Of a DNA stretch of 64,000 nt, positions 56,818 to 64,000 are shown piece after piece. The notes beneath the pieces are model-generated. The model saw nothing but the letters and a program-made list of their open reading frames with translations. It did no database searches and was not told the origin of the DNA. Source of the stretch: Nocardioides luteus. Lineage in GTDB: Bacteria > Actinomycetota > Actinomycetes > Propionibacteriales > Nocardioidaceae. The stretch lies in the NCBI RefSeq assembly GCF_000960475.2, contig NZ_JZDQ02000020.1:1-64000 (forward strand), written 5' to 3'. The translations under genes and the position numbers were made by a program. Each line of letters begins with the position of its first letter. The first letter of the stretch is position 1.

Positions 56818-56946
56818 CTAGGCGCTCGCCGCGGCCACCGACGTGGAAGCCATGACTGCGAGGCTGGTATTCCCAGAAAGCTCGGACGGCATCACGTGGA
56901 CGCGCCCGACGGTCGCGACGACGCGACCGCTCATAGGTACGGACAT
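56818..56946 (-). CDS. Possible 42-residue small protein with strong ribosome site
   Basis: The frame starts at an ATG preceded by GGAGAAAGGGG with a five-base spacer, one of the best ribosome sites in the window. It reads MSVPMSGRVVATVGRVHVMP followed by a Ser/Ala-rich half ending VAAASA. Third positions are about 80% G or C, lower than in neighbouring genes but not random. It lies alone in the 460-base gap between the TraR/DksA-like gene and divIVA. No family recognised. Overlapping frames on both strands are open too, so coding is not certain. Confidence 0.35.
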   Translation of the reverse strand: MSVPMSGRVVATVGRVHVMPSELSGNTSLAVMASTSVAAASA

Positions 56947-57163
56947 GGAGTCCCCTTTCTCCTGCCATCACTTCGCGCCGCCGAGTCGGTGCGGAGTGCG
57001 TGCCCGGAATGTAGCCCGGGATTCGGCTCTGCTCAACTAACACACCGAAACTGCACTCATATTGGTCCGCAGCGCGGAAAAACCGGGCAATCCTCTTACA
57101 AGACCCGCCTCACCTGCTACAACGCGTTCCTTCGCCGTACCCGCTGGACGGCGCGAACATGCG

Positions 57164-57198
57164 CATCGGCCGGCCCCGCGACGCGGGACCGGCCGATG
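57164..57198 (-). terminator. Hairpin terminator behind divIVA
   Basis: CATCGGCCGGCCCCGC and GCGGGACCGGCCGATG pair with one imperfect position around a short loop, about 20 bases after the divIVA stop on the minus strand. Confidence 0.6.
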
Positions 57199-57218
57199 GA
57201 AGCCTGACTACGAGGACC

Positions 57219-57986
57219 TCAGCCCTCGTCCTCCCCCAGGATGGAACGCAGACGCTTGGGCGCCGGGCCCGACTCGTTGACAGCGGCGGCCATCACGGGC
57301 GCCTGTGACTCGGCCGAGTTGTTGAGCGCGTCGAGCTGCTGCGTGAAGTAGCTCTTCAGGCGCGAACGGTACTCACGCTCGAAGTTGCGCAGGGTGTCGA
57401 CCTCGGTGGTCAGGTTGTCCTTCTCACGCTCCAGCTCGCCGAAGAGCTGCTGGCGACGCTCGGCGGTCTCGCTGTCGAGCATCTGCGCACGAGTGCGCGC
57501 GTCCGCCTCCATGCGGTCGGCCTTCGCCTTCGACTCGGCCTCGAGGCGCTCGGCCTTGGTGCGGGCCTCGCCGACGATCTTGTCGGCGTCGTTCTTGGCC
57601 GTGTCGATGAGCGCGTCGTGGTTGCGCGTGGCCAGCTCGAGCAGGCGCGCGGCGGCGTTGGACGCCTCCGGCACGGTCTCGACCCGGATCGTCTCGATGC
57701 CGCCGGTCTGCGGTGCCTCCTGGTACATCGGCATCTGGTGCGAGACCGGCTCAGGGGCCGGCATCGGCTCAGGCGCAGGCGGCTCGGGAGCCATCGGGAA
57801 GGACGGACCCCCACCCGACTGCGCAGATGCCAACTTCCCGCGAAGGTCGTCGTTCTCCCGGGTGAGACGTGCCAGTTCGGCCTCGACCTCGTCGAGGAAC
57901 TGGTCCACCTCGCCCATGTCGTAGCCCTCGCGGAGCCGGACGGGAGTAAAGCGCTTGTTGCTCACGTCCTCTGGCGTCAGCGGCAT
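57219..57986 (-). CDS. divIVA: DivIVA/Wag31 polar growth protein
   Basis: A coiled-coil protein of 255 residues that marks curved membrane at poles and recruits the wall-synthesis machinery in Actinobacteria. N-terminal membrane-binding domain MPLTPEDVSNKRFTPVRLRE then GYDMGEVDQFLDEVEAEL, a first coiled coil, a Pro/Met-rich linker (residues about 65-95), and a long second coiled coil rich in Ala/Glu/Lys/Arg (KAERLEAESKAKADRMEADA). The ATG at 57986 fits the family start MPLTP; an ATG 12 bases upstream is the alternative. It is the last gene of the ftsZ-side cluster. Confidence 0.92.
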   Translation of the reverse strand: MPLTPEDVSNKRFTPVRLREGYDMGEVDQFLDEVEAELARLTRENDDLRGKLASAQSGGGPSFPMAPEPPAPEPMPAPEPVSHQMPMYQEAPQTGGIETIRVETVPEASNAAARLLELATRNHDALIDTAKNDADKIVGEARTKAERLEAESKAKADRMEADARTRAQMLDSETAERRQQLFGELEREKDNLTTEVDTLRNFEREYRSRLKSYFTQQLDALNNSAESQAPVMAAAVNESGPAPKRLRSILGEDEG

Positions 57987-58138
57987 GACCTCACCCATTC
58001 ATTACTCGGTTGACTCAGACGTACGGACTGCACCGCCGGGGGGCGGCATCAGGTAATGCTGTCGAAACTCTAGCGCCTGTCCGTAGACGCGCCAGATGCG
58101 GACCGCATCCAGGCACCTACGAGCAGGTGTCGAAGGCC

Positions 58139-58624
58139 TCAGCTCTGGTTGAAGAAGCCGCCCTCAACGATCCTCTGCTTGGCCTCAGCCGTGACCGAAA
58201 CGTTCGCAGGTGAGATAAGAAACACCTTGTTGGTGACCCTCTCGATGTTCCCATAGGTAGCAAAGATCAGGCCCGCCGCAAAGTCGACAAGCCGCTTTGC
58301 GTCAGCATCATTCATCTCAGTGAGGTTCATGATCACTGGCGTGCCGTCGCGATAGTTCTCGCCGACCTGACGCGCTTCGTTGTAGGACGTCGGAGTCAGC
58401 GTGATGATCTTGGAAAGCTCTGCCACTGCAGGCACCACCGTTGCTCGTCGCCGCTCGGAAAGGTCAGCCACCGGGGCCGGGCGCGCCTGCTTCGACCGCA
58501 CCGGCGCCTTGACGGGCTCGTGGGAGCGGGTCTCGTCGTCGTCACCCTCGTAGACATCGTCGTCATAGCCCGTGTCCTCGAGCAGGCCGAGGTATTCACC
58601 GAACCTGCGCATCGCGCCGCTCAT
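58139..58624 (-). CDS. sepF: SepF cell-division protein
   Basis: A protein of 161 residues that tethers FtsZ to the membrane. N-terminal amphipathic start (MRRFGEYLGLLED), acidic linker (DDDVYEGDDDETR), and the conserved C-terminal domain with IITLTPTSYNEARQVGENYR, PVIMNLTEMNDADAKRLVDF and FNQS end. Codon use and base composition are somewhat less GC-rich than its neighbours. The gap to divIVA is only 152 bases, too short for the yggT gene that normally sits there. Confidence 0.92.
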   Translation of the reverse strand: MSGAMRRFGEYLGLLEDTGYDDDVYEGDDDETRSHEPVKAPVRSKQARPAPVADLSERRRATVVPAVAELSKIITLTPTSYNEARQVGENYRDGTPVIMNLTEMNDADAKRLVDFAAGLIFATYGNIERVTNKVFLISPANVSVTAEAKQRIVEGGFFNQS

Positions 58625-58663
58625 GTGTGTCCCACCTTCCCCAAAGTATTGCTGTCCGAGACA

Positions 58664-59368
58664 TTACTTGACAGTCGGCCTCTGTCCGAGGACCGCAGAC
58701 CCGACACGTACGTGTGTCGCGCCATGGGCGATCGCCTGCTCCAGGTCGCCGCTCATCCCCGCCGACAGCACCGTCGCCTCGGGATATTCGACCAGGAAGT
58801 CCTCCCGGATCCGCGCCAGCCGGACGAAGGCCGGCTCCGGATCCTCACCCAGAGGAGCGACCGCCATCAGGCCCCGCAGCCGGAGACCGTCGGTCTCCAC
58901 GACCGCAGCGGCGAGGTCGCGTACGTCACCGGGATCCGCCCCGGCACGGCCCTCTCGTCCAGGCGGGTCGAGGGAGACCTGCAGGAGCACGTCGAGGATC
59001 TGGCCGCGCTCCCCCGCGCCGCGGCTGAGCCGGGGAAGCAGCGAGGCGCGGTCGACCGACTCGACCACGTCCGCGTAGGCCGCGACCGCGGCCGCCTTGT
59101 TGGACTGGAGCCCTCCGATGTAGTGCCAGCGCAGCCCGAGGTCTGCGCACTCGGCCGCCTTGGCCGACGCCTCCTGGTGGCGGTTCTCACCGACGTCGGT
59201 GACACCGAGACCGGCCAGGATGCGTACGTCGGAGGCGGGGAAGAACTTGGTGACCACGACCAGCTGGACGTCCTCGGCCGGACGGCCGGCGGCCTTGGCC
59301 GCCGTCGCGATCCGCTCGCGGGTCTCGGCGAGCCCCGCGGCGATCTCATCGGTGCGGCTGGTCGCCAT
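58664..59368 (-). CDS. yggS: YggS-type PLP homeostasis protein
   Basis: A PLP-binding barrel protein of 234 residues of the alanine-racemase-like fold, involved in keeping free PLP and amino-acid pools in balance. The PLP lysine is in LVVVTKFFPASDV (about residue 41), followed by GENRHQEASAK, WHYIGGLQSNKA, and the phosphate-binding LSAGMSGDLEQAIAHGATHV and RVGSAVLG. In most relatives the last motif reads MGMS-D; here it is AGMSGD. It shares one base with the pgeF stop (TGATG) in the ftsZ-pgeF-yggS-sepF run. Confidence 0.92.
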   Translation of the reverse strand: MATSRTDEIAAGLAETRERIATAAKAAGRPAEDVQLVVVTKFFPASDVRILAGLGVTDVGENRHQEASAKAAECADLGLRWHYIGGLQSNKAAAVAAYADVVESVDRASLLPRLSRGAGERGQILDVLLQVSLDPPGREGRAGADPGDVRDLAAAVVETDGLRLRGLMAVAPLGEDPEPAFVRLARIREDFLVEYPEATVLSAGMSGDLEQAIAHGATHVRVGSAVLGQRPTVK

Positions 59369-60078
59369 CAGGCACCGCGCAGCCGGATCAGGGCGCCCAG
59401 CGACATGCCGGCGCCGTCACGGCGGTAGGAGTAGAGGTCCTCCGACTCGCGGGTGCAGCGGCTGGCGTCGACCGTCTCGACGCCCTCACGGGCCAGCTGG
59501 GCGAGCACACCGGCGCCGACGTCGAGGCTGGGGGTGCCCCAGCTCGTGGTGGCGCGGGTGGCCGGCTCGATCGCGGCGATCTCCTCCTGCAACTCGGCAG
59601 GCACCTCGTAGCACTTGCCGCACACGTGCGGTCCGACCCAGGCCATGATCCGGGTCGCGCCGAGAGCGCGCATCCGGGCGATCGTCGCGGGCACCACCCC
59701 GACCGCCATCCCCTTGCGTCCGGCGTGGGCGGCGCCGATGACCCCGGCGGCCTCGTCCGCGAACAGCACGGGTACGCAGTCGGCGGTGCGGACCAGCAGC
59801 ACCAGGTCACGCTCCGTGGTGACGATGCCGTCCGCCTCGGGGCGGGTGCCGCACTCCGCGTCGGCGACCGCGTTGCCGTGGACCTGGTAGAGGTCGGCGA
59901 AGGGTGCGCCATCGGCGAAGTCAGCCAGGAGCAGGCGGTGGTTCTCCGCCTTCGCCTCCGGCGAGCCCGAGCCGTTGACCGCCAGGTTGAGCTCGGCGTA
60001 CGGAGCAGGGCTGACCCCGCCGTACCTGTCGGTGAACGCCAGGTCGACGAGGCCTGCTGAGGCTCGGAAGGAATACAC
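59368..60078 (-). CDS. pgeF: Peptidoglycan editing factor / purine nucleoside phosphorylase-like (YfiH)
   Basis: A Cu-oxidase_4/laccase-domain protein of 236 residues. The zinc ligands are in YQVHGNAV (His), VRTADCVPVLFAD (Cys) and IGAAHAGRKGMAVG (His). The family is described as multicopper-like purine nucleoside phosphorylase or as an enzyme removing wrongly incorporated serine from peptidoglycan precursors. The GTG start leads straight into the first strand (MYSFRASAGLVDLAFTDRYG). It sits 25 bases behind ftsZ. Confidence 0.9.
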   Translation of the reverse strand: MYSFRASAGLVDLAFTDRYGGVSPAPYAELNLAVNGSGSPEAKAENHRLLLADFADGAPFADLYQVHGNAVADAECGTRPEADGIVTTERDLVLLVRTADCVPVLFADEAAGVIGAAHAGRKGMAVGVVPATIARMRALGATRIMAWVGPHVCGKCYEVPAELQEEIAAIEPATRATTSWGTPSLDVGAGVLAQLAREGVETVDASRCTRESEDLYSYRRDGAGMSLGALIRLRGA

Positions 60079-60103
60079 GTGGGGGCCTTACTTCACGCTG
60101 TGC

Positions 60104-61339
60104 TTACTTGAGGAAATCGGGAACGTCGAGCTCATCATCGCTGAACTGCACGCTGGGGGCGGGCTTCTTGGCGACCGGAGCGGGCTCGGCCGGCGGGGTC
60201 GCCGGCGGAGGTGTGGCCGGCGCGGCCGGCGCGGGCTTGGCGGGCTTGGCCGGGGGCTCCTCGGCCTCCTCGGTGCGCCGGGACGCGACCGCGGTGGCCA
60301 CCGCGGCGGTCTCACCGTTGTTGGCGGACTGGGAGCCGGTGGAGCGGCCCTGGACGCTGCCGAGCGCCGAGGCGCCCTCGCGTCGCTTGGGCATGCCACC
60401 GTCGAAGCCGGCGGCGATGACGGTGACCCGGACCTCGTCGCCGAGCGCGTCGTCGATGGTCGCGCCGAAGATGATGTTGGCCTCCTGGTGGACCGCGTCG
60501 GCGACCAGCGCGGCGGCCTCGTTGATCTCGAAGAGACCGAGGTCGGAGCCGCCGGCGATCGAGAGCAGCACGCCGTGGGCGCCGTCGATGGATGCCTCCA
60601 GCAGGGGCGAGGAGACGGCCATCTCGGCGGCCTCGACGCTGCGGTTGTCACCGCGCGCGGACCCGATACCCATCAGCGCCGAGCCGGCGTTGGACATGAC
60701 CGACTTCACGTCGGCGAAGTCGAGGTTGATCAGACCCGGGGTCGTGATCAGGTCGGTGATGCCGGAGACACCCTGCAGCAGCACCTGGTCGGCCTGGCGG
60801 AAGGCGTCCATCACCGAGACGTTGCGGTCCGAGATCGACAGCAGCCGGTCGTTGGGGATGACGATGAGGGTGTCGACCTCCTCGCGGAGCTTGCTGATGC
60901 CCTCCTCGGCGGAGTTGGCGCGACGACGGCCCTCGAAGGCGAACGGGCGGGTCACCACACCGATGGTCAGCGCACCGAGGCTGCGGGCGATGCGGGCCAC
61001 GACCGGGGCGCCACCGGTGCCGGTGCCGCCACCCTCGCCGGCGGTCACGAAGACCATGTCGGCGCCCTTGATGACCTCTTCGATCTCGTCGGCGTGGTCC
61101 TCGGCGGCGCTCTCCCCCACGCTCGGGTTGGCGCCGGCGCCGAGGCCGCGGGTGAGCTCGCGACCGATGTCGAGCTTGACGTCGGCGTCGCTCATCAGCA
61201 GCGCCTGGGCGTCGGTGTTGATGGCGATGAACTCGACCCCCTTGAGGCCGACCTCGATCATCCGGTTGACAGCGTTGACGCCGCCGCCACCGATGCCGAC
61301 GACCTTGATGATCGCCAGATAGTTCTGTGCAGCTCCCAC
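60104..61339 (-). CDS. ftsZ: Cell division GTPase FtsZ
   Basis: The tubulin homologue that forms the Z ring, 411 residues. Seen: [18 protein letters not shown], the tubulin signature [16 protein letters not shown]7 loop region [20 protein letters not shown] with the catalytic Asp, a Pro/Ala-rich C-terminal linker and the terminal FtsZ tail [11 protein letters not shown] that binds SepF and FtsW. The open frame continues 16 codons upstream, but the GTG at 61339 has AAGGGG eight bases before it and begins [15 protein letters not shown], the family start. Preceded by a region with two inverted repeats. Confidence 0.96.
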   Translation of the reverse strand: MGAAQNYLAIIKVVGIGGGGVNAVNRMIEVGLKGVEFIAINTDAQALLMSDADVKLDIGRELTRGLGAGANPSVGESAAEDHADEIEEVIKGADMVFVTAGEGGGTGTGGAPVVARIARSLGALTIGVVTRPFAFEGRRRANSAEEGISKLREEVDTLIVIPNDRLLSISDRNVSVMDAFRQADQVLLQGVSGITDLITTPGLINLDFADVKSVMSNAGSALMGIGSARGDNRSVEAAEMAVSSPLLEASIDGAHGVLLSIAGGSDLGLFEINEAAALVADAVHQEANIIFGATIDDALGDEVRVTVIAAGFDGGMPKRREGASALGSVQGRSTGSQSANNGETAAVATAVASRRTEEAEEPPAKPAKPAPAAPATPPPATPPAEPAPVAKKPAPSVQFSDDELDVPDFLK

Positions 61340-61377
61340 GGTGGTCGCCCCTTCGATCGCTGGTTGTTCCTGACGGC

Positions 61378-61423
61378 GGGTTCTCAACCCTTACCCTCAA
61401 CCTGAGGGTTATAGTTATGTCAA
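61378..61423 (-). promoter_or_regulatory. ftsZ upstream region with two inverted repeats and TTGACA
   Basis: On the ftsZ strand TTGACATAACTATAACC is followed by ACCCTCA-GGT-TGAGGGT (61393-61409) and GGGTT-GAG-AACCC (61378-61390). TTGACA (61418-61423) fits a -35 hexamer. I recall closely similar sequences ahead of ftsZ in other Actinobacteria. The hairpins would lie at or just after the transcription start, 40-70 bases before the ftsZ start codon. Confidence 0.5.
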
Positions 61424-61563
61424 CCTCACCGTTCTCAGAACAGTAGGCAGACGTACGTCCTCAAACTGGCAGGACACGCGGATGCGGATCAGTTGTGCCG
61501 ATCTCGTGCCATCCGGTAGGCGCACTGTGGCAGAGCCATCCGGTGGACGAGCCCGGCAAAGGA

Positions 61564-62475
61564 TCAGTCGACGCTCTTGCTCGTGACGGGCTGGCCCGGC
61601 ACGGAGACGTCGTAGCGGGCCACGTCGGGCTCCGCCTTCATCAACGCGACGAGCACGTCGGCCTTGGTGTCGGACTGGGCACTGCTCCCCCACACCACCC
61701 GCTTCTCGTTGCGCAGCTCGAGCGAGATCGAGTCGACGGTGGTCACCTCGACGTGGTCGACCTTCTTGGCGAGGTCGGCCGGGAGCGCCGAGGCCACCGC
61801 GGCGGCCTCGCTGAGCGCGTCGGAGTTGGTGCCGGTCACGGTGTTCACCATCGGCAGGCCCGGCGGCGCCTTCTTGTAGTCCCAGAAGACGGTCCCGGTC
61901 TCGTCCAGCGCCCGCAGTCGCCCGCCGATGGAGACGACGGCCACCGGCGTACGTTCGGTGACGTCGACCCGGATCTTGTCGGGCCACTCGCGCGAGACGT
62001 TGACCGAGCGCACCATCGACAGCCCGTTGAGCACCCGCACCTGCACGGCCTCCAGGTCGGCGGTGGCCAGCGGCTCCCCGACCGGGACGGCGGCGAACTC
62101 GACGACCTCCTTGGCGCTGGTCATCTTCATCGTGCCGTGCACCGAGGTGCCCTTGACCTGCAGCCAGGTCGAGAAGTAGACCGCCCAGATCCCGCCGATC
62201 AGGAGCGCGATGACCAAGGTGCCGACGATGAGGTAGCGCCACGCCAGCCAGCGCCGGCGCCACTGGCGCCGGGCGAAGGCCTTGCGGCTCTTGAGCGTCG
62301 CGGCGTCGACGGCCGGCCGCTCGGACTCCGGCTCCGACTCCGTCTCTGCACCCGACCCGGATCCGGCCCTGGCCTCCTCCGAGTCCAGGTCGAGCTCGCG
62401 CTCCCCGGACGCCGACCGGGCGATCTCCAGGGCCTCGGCGATCTCCGTGTCCGCGCCGGACCCGTCCTCCCCCAT
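61564..62475 (-). CDS. ftsQ: Cell division protein FtsQ
   Basis: A bitopic divisome protein of 303 residues. The cytoplasmic head of about 78 residues is Ser/Glu-rich and acidic (ETESEPESERP), followed by a basic patch RRQWRRRWLAWRY, one membrane helix (LIVGTLVIALLIGGIWAVYF) and a POTRA domain starting LQVKGTSVHGTMKMTSAKEV with the conserved SREWPDKIRVDVTERTPVAV. The FtsQ domain completes the C-terminus. It begins 17 bases after the murC stop and is separated from ftsZ by 224 bases, so ftsZ has its own promoter. Confidence 0.92.
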   Translation of the reverse strand: MGEDGSGADTEIAEALEIARSASGERELDLDSEEARAGSGSGAETESEPESERPAVDAATLKSRKAFARRQWRRRWLAWRYLIVGTLVIALLIGGIWAVYFSTWLQVKGTSVHGTMKMTSAKEVVEFAAVPVGEPLATADLEAVQVRVLNGLSMVRSVNVSREWPDKIRVDVTERTPVAVVSIGGRLRALDETGTVFWDYKKAPPGLPMVNTVTGTNSDALSEAAAVASALPADLAKKVDHVEVTTVDSISLELRNEKRVVWGSSAQSDTKADVLVALMKAEPDVARYDVSVPGQPVTSKSVD

Positions 62476-62492
62476 GCTCGCCTCCCCCAGCG

Positions 62493-63911
62493 TTACTGCT
62501 CAGCCGTACGTAGCCTGGCGAGCACCATCGGGCCCACCTCGGTCACGGTACCTGCCCCGAGGGTCAGAACCAGGTCACCCGGACGGGCGCGGCGGGCCAG
62601 CTCGGTGGCGGCCTCCTCGAGCCCGGCGACGCTGACGACCCGGTCCGGCGGCAGCGGCACGGCGTCGGCGACGAGCTTGCCGGTGACCTCGGGGTCGTAG
62701 TCCTCGCGGGCCAGGTAGACGTCGAGGACGACGACCTCGTCGGCGGCGCCGAGCACACGGCCCATCTCCTCGCCGAAGATCCGGGTGCGGGAGACCATGT
62801 GCGGCTGGAAGGCGACGACGAGCCGCCCCTCCCCTGCCACGGACCGGCCGGAGACGAGGTCGCCGGCGATCTCGGAGGGGTGGTGGGCGTAGGAGTCGTA
62901 GACGCGTACGCCTGCGGCCTCTCCCTTGCGCTCCATCCGCCGCCGGGTGCCGGTGAACGACTCCAGCCCCGCCTTGAGCAGGTCGAAGGAGTGGCCCAGA
63001 CGCAGCCCGACGGTGAGCGCGGCCAGTGCGTCGGCGACATAGTGGCGGCCGGGGATCTGCAGCGTGATCCGGCCGAGCTCGTTCAAACCGTCGACGACGG
63101 TGAAGGAGGAGGTGGTGCCCTCCAGGACGATGTCGACGGCACGCACGTCGGCCAGCTCCGACTCACCGACGCCGATGAAGCGGCGGCCGAGCGAGTGGGC
63201 GACGTGGCGCAGGTCGGCGGCGCCGGGGTCGTCGATGACCGCGACCAGGAACCCGTCGGGGGCCAGCCGTCCCACGAACTGGGCGAAGCCCTCGCGGTAG
63301 GCCTCCTCGGTGCCCCACTGGTCGAGGTGGTCGGCCTCGACGTTGGTGACGACCGCTGCGTAGGGCTTGTAGACCAGGAAGGCGCCGTCGGACTCGTCGG
63401 CCTCGGCCACGAACAGGTCGCTGGAGCCCTCCGCGGCGTTGGTACCCGACGCGGCCAGCTCGCCACCGACGGTGTAGGTCGGCGCGGCGCCGGCCGCCTG
63501 CAGGGAGACGGTCAGCAGGGAGGTCGTGGTGGTCTTGCCGTGCGTGCCGGCGACGGCGAGGACGCGACGGCCCTCCATCACCGAGGCGAGGCCGGCCGAG
63601 CGCGGGTAGATCCGCAGGCCCTTCTCGACGGCCGCGACGTACTCGGGGTTGTCCTCGCGGATCGCCGTGGAGACGATCAGCGTGTCGACGCCGTCGACCT
63701 GGGAGGCCTCGTGACCGACGTAGACGGTCGCGCCCTCCTCGCGCAGCGCGGCCACCATCGAGGAGTCGGCGCCGTCGCTGCCGGAGACCTCGATCCCGCG
63801 GGCCAGCATGACCCGGGCGATCGCGGACAGGCCCGCGCCGCCGATGCCGATGAAGTGGACCCGGCCCAGCTGCTCGGCGGGAAGGATGTGCTCGGGAACC
63901 GGAACTCTCAT
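62493..63911 (-). CDS. murC: UDP-N-acetylmuramate--L-alanine ligase
   Basis: Adds L-Ala to UDP-MurNAc, first of the Mur ligases. The protein has 472 residues. Rossmann domain with VHFIGIGGAGLSAIARVML and GIEVSGSDGADS, ATP loop VAGTHGKTTTTSLL, VEADHLDQW, SYAHHPSEI and FQPHMVSRT. The ATG at 63911 leads directly into the family start (MRVPVPEHILPAEQLGRVHF). The 89 bases behind it to the window edge hold no visible gene; the last 35 contain GAGCGAGCGCAAGCGAGC-type repeats. murG or another mur gene may follow upstream outside the window. Confidence 0.95.
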   Translation of the reverse strand: MRVPVPEHILPAEQLGRVHFIGIGGAGLSAIARVMLARGIEVSGSDGADSSMVAALREEGATVYVGHEASQVDGVDTLIVSTAIREDNPEYVAAVEKGLRIYPRSAGLASVMEGRRVLAVAGTHGKTTTTSLLTVSLQAAGAAPTYTVGGELAASGTNAAEGSSDLFVAEADESDGAFLVYKPYAAVVTNVEADHLDQWGTEEAYREGFAQFVGRLAPDGFLVAVIDDPGAADLRHVAHSLGRRFIGVGESELADVRAVDIVLEGTTSSFTVVDGLNELGRITLQIPGRHYVADALAALTVGLRLGHSFDLLKAGLESFTGTRRRMERKGEAAGVRVYDSYAHHPSEIAGDLVSGRSVAGEGRLVVAFQPHMVSRTRIFGEEMGRVLGAADEVVVLDVYLAREDYDPEVTGKLVADAVPLPPDRVVSVAGLEEAATELARRARPGDLVLTLGAGTVTEVGPMVLARLRTAEQ

Positions 63912-64000
63912 GCCGCCACCTCCGTCGAGACGAAGCAAGGGTACGGATGCGGCGGCATGTTGCACTGAATCGCCGCTCGCTTGCGCTCGCTCATCGGGAT

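Noticed and set aside
56807-57043. 78-codon minus-strand frame before divIVA
   Set aside because: Arg-rich with no motif; a different frame in the same place (56818-56946) has the better ribosome site.

Overview
The window is a very high-GC chromosomal segment from an actinobacterium. Gene order (livFGMH-pdtaR-tRNA-pyk-gltBD-lgt-trpABC-his, and murC-ftsQ-ftsZ-pgeF-yggS-sepF-divIVA), DivIVA/SepF cell-division genes, a HisA of the kind that doubles as TrpF in this phylum, HGxxPAAW and Trp-operon-associated membrane proteins, and many apparently leaderless starts all point that way. The gene content resembles Nocardioides and relatives (Nocardioidaceae); that genus-level placement is an inference, made without a database search. 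No transposase, phage gene, CRISPR array or rRNA was seen.

Layout. 0-4.1 kb: branched-chain amino-acid ABC transporter (livF cut by the window edge, livG, livM, livH), with livH carrying an unusual secreted N-terminal domain. 4.2-7.3 kb: ANTAR response regulator, a tRNA with a CAA anticodon but a short variable loop, a HTH plus LAGLIDADG protein directly behind it, and pyruvate kinase on the opposite strand. 7.5-13.6 kb: glutamate synthase gltBD. 13.9-20 kb: trpCBA followed by a SCO1-like lipoprotein and lgt; then small membrane proteins and hisI, with no trpE between hisI and the Trp-associated membrane gene. 20.1-27.1 kb: a dispanin-like/DUF2752 pair, a two-subunit ABC exporter, a TIGR03085 protein, a broken Uma2 gene and a secreted beta-propeller protein. 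27.1-28.6 kb: hisF-hisA. 28.7-31.7 kb: small enzymes (glyoxalase-like, two SRPBCC, isochorismatase-like, a DUF664/DinB protein with a probable frameshift).

32-40.7 kb: a compact type IV pilus operon (pilA, pilT, pilB, pilC, three minor pilin-like proteins including a 749-residue Cys-rich one, and prepilin peptidase), with most genes overlapping by 4 bases. 40.7-44.7 kb: hisD-C-B-H and a small membrane protein. 44.8-54.3 kb: a membrane protein, a LON-domain protein, a YbaK deacylase, a DUF3352 protein, a membrane protein, dnaE, homocysteine methyltransferase and a small membrane protein. 54.4-56.8 kb: GNAT, RluD-type pseudouridine synthase, lspA and a TraR/DksA zinc-finger protein. 56.8-64 kb: divIVA, sepF, yggS, pgeF, ftsZ, ftsQ and murC, the end of the division and cell-wall cluster, but without yggT.

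How it fits together: the trp and his genes form amino-acid pathways whose ancestral cluster has been opened by other blocks, since his genes now sit in three separated groups. HisA probably supplies the missing TrpF step. Lgt and LspA process lipoproteins, of which the SCO1-like protein is one local example. The most unusual items are the tRNA/LAGLIDADG pair, the LivH fusion, the pilus operon with its large tip-like protein, and several structured leader or intergenic elements.
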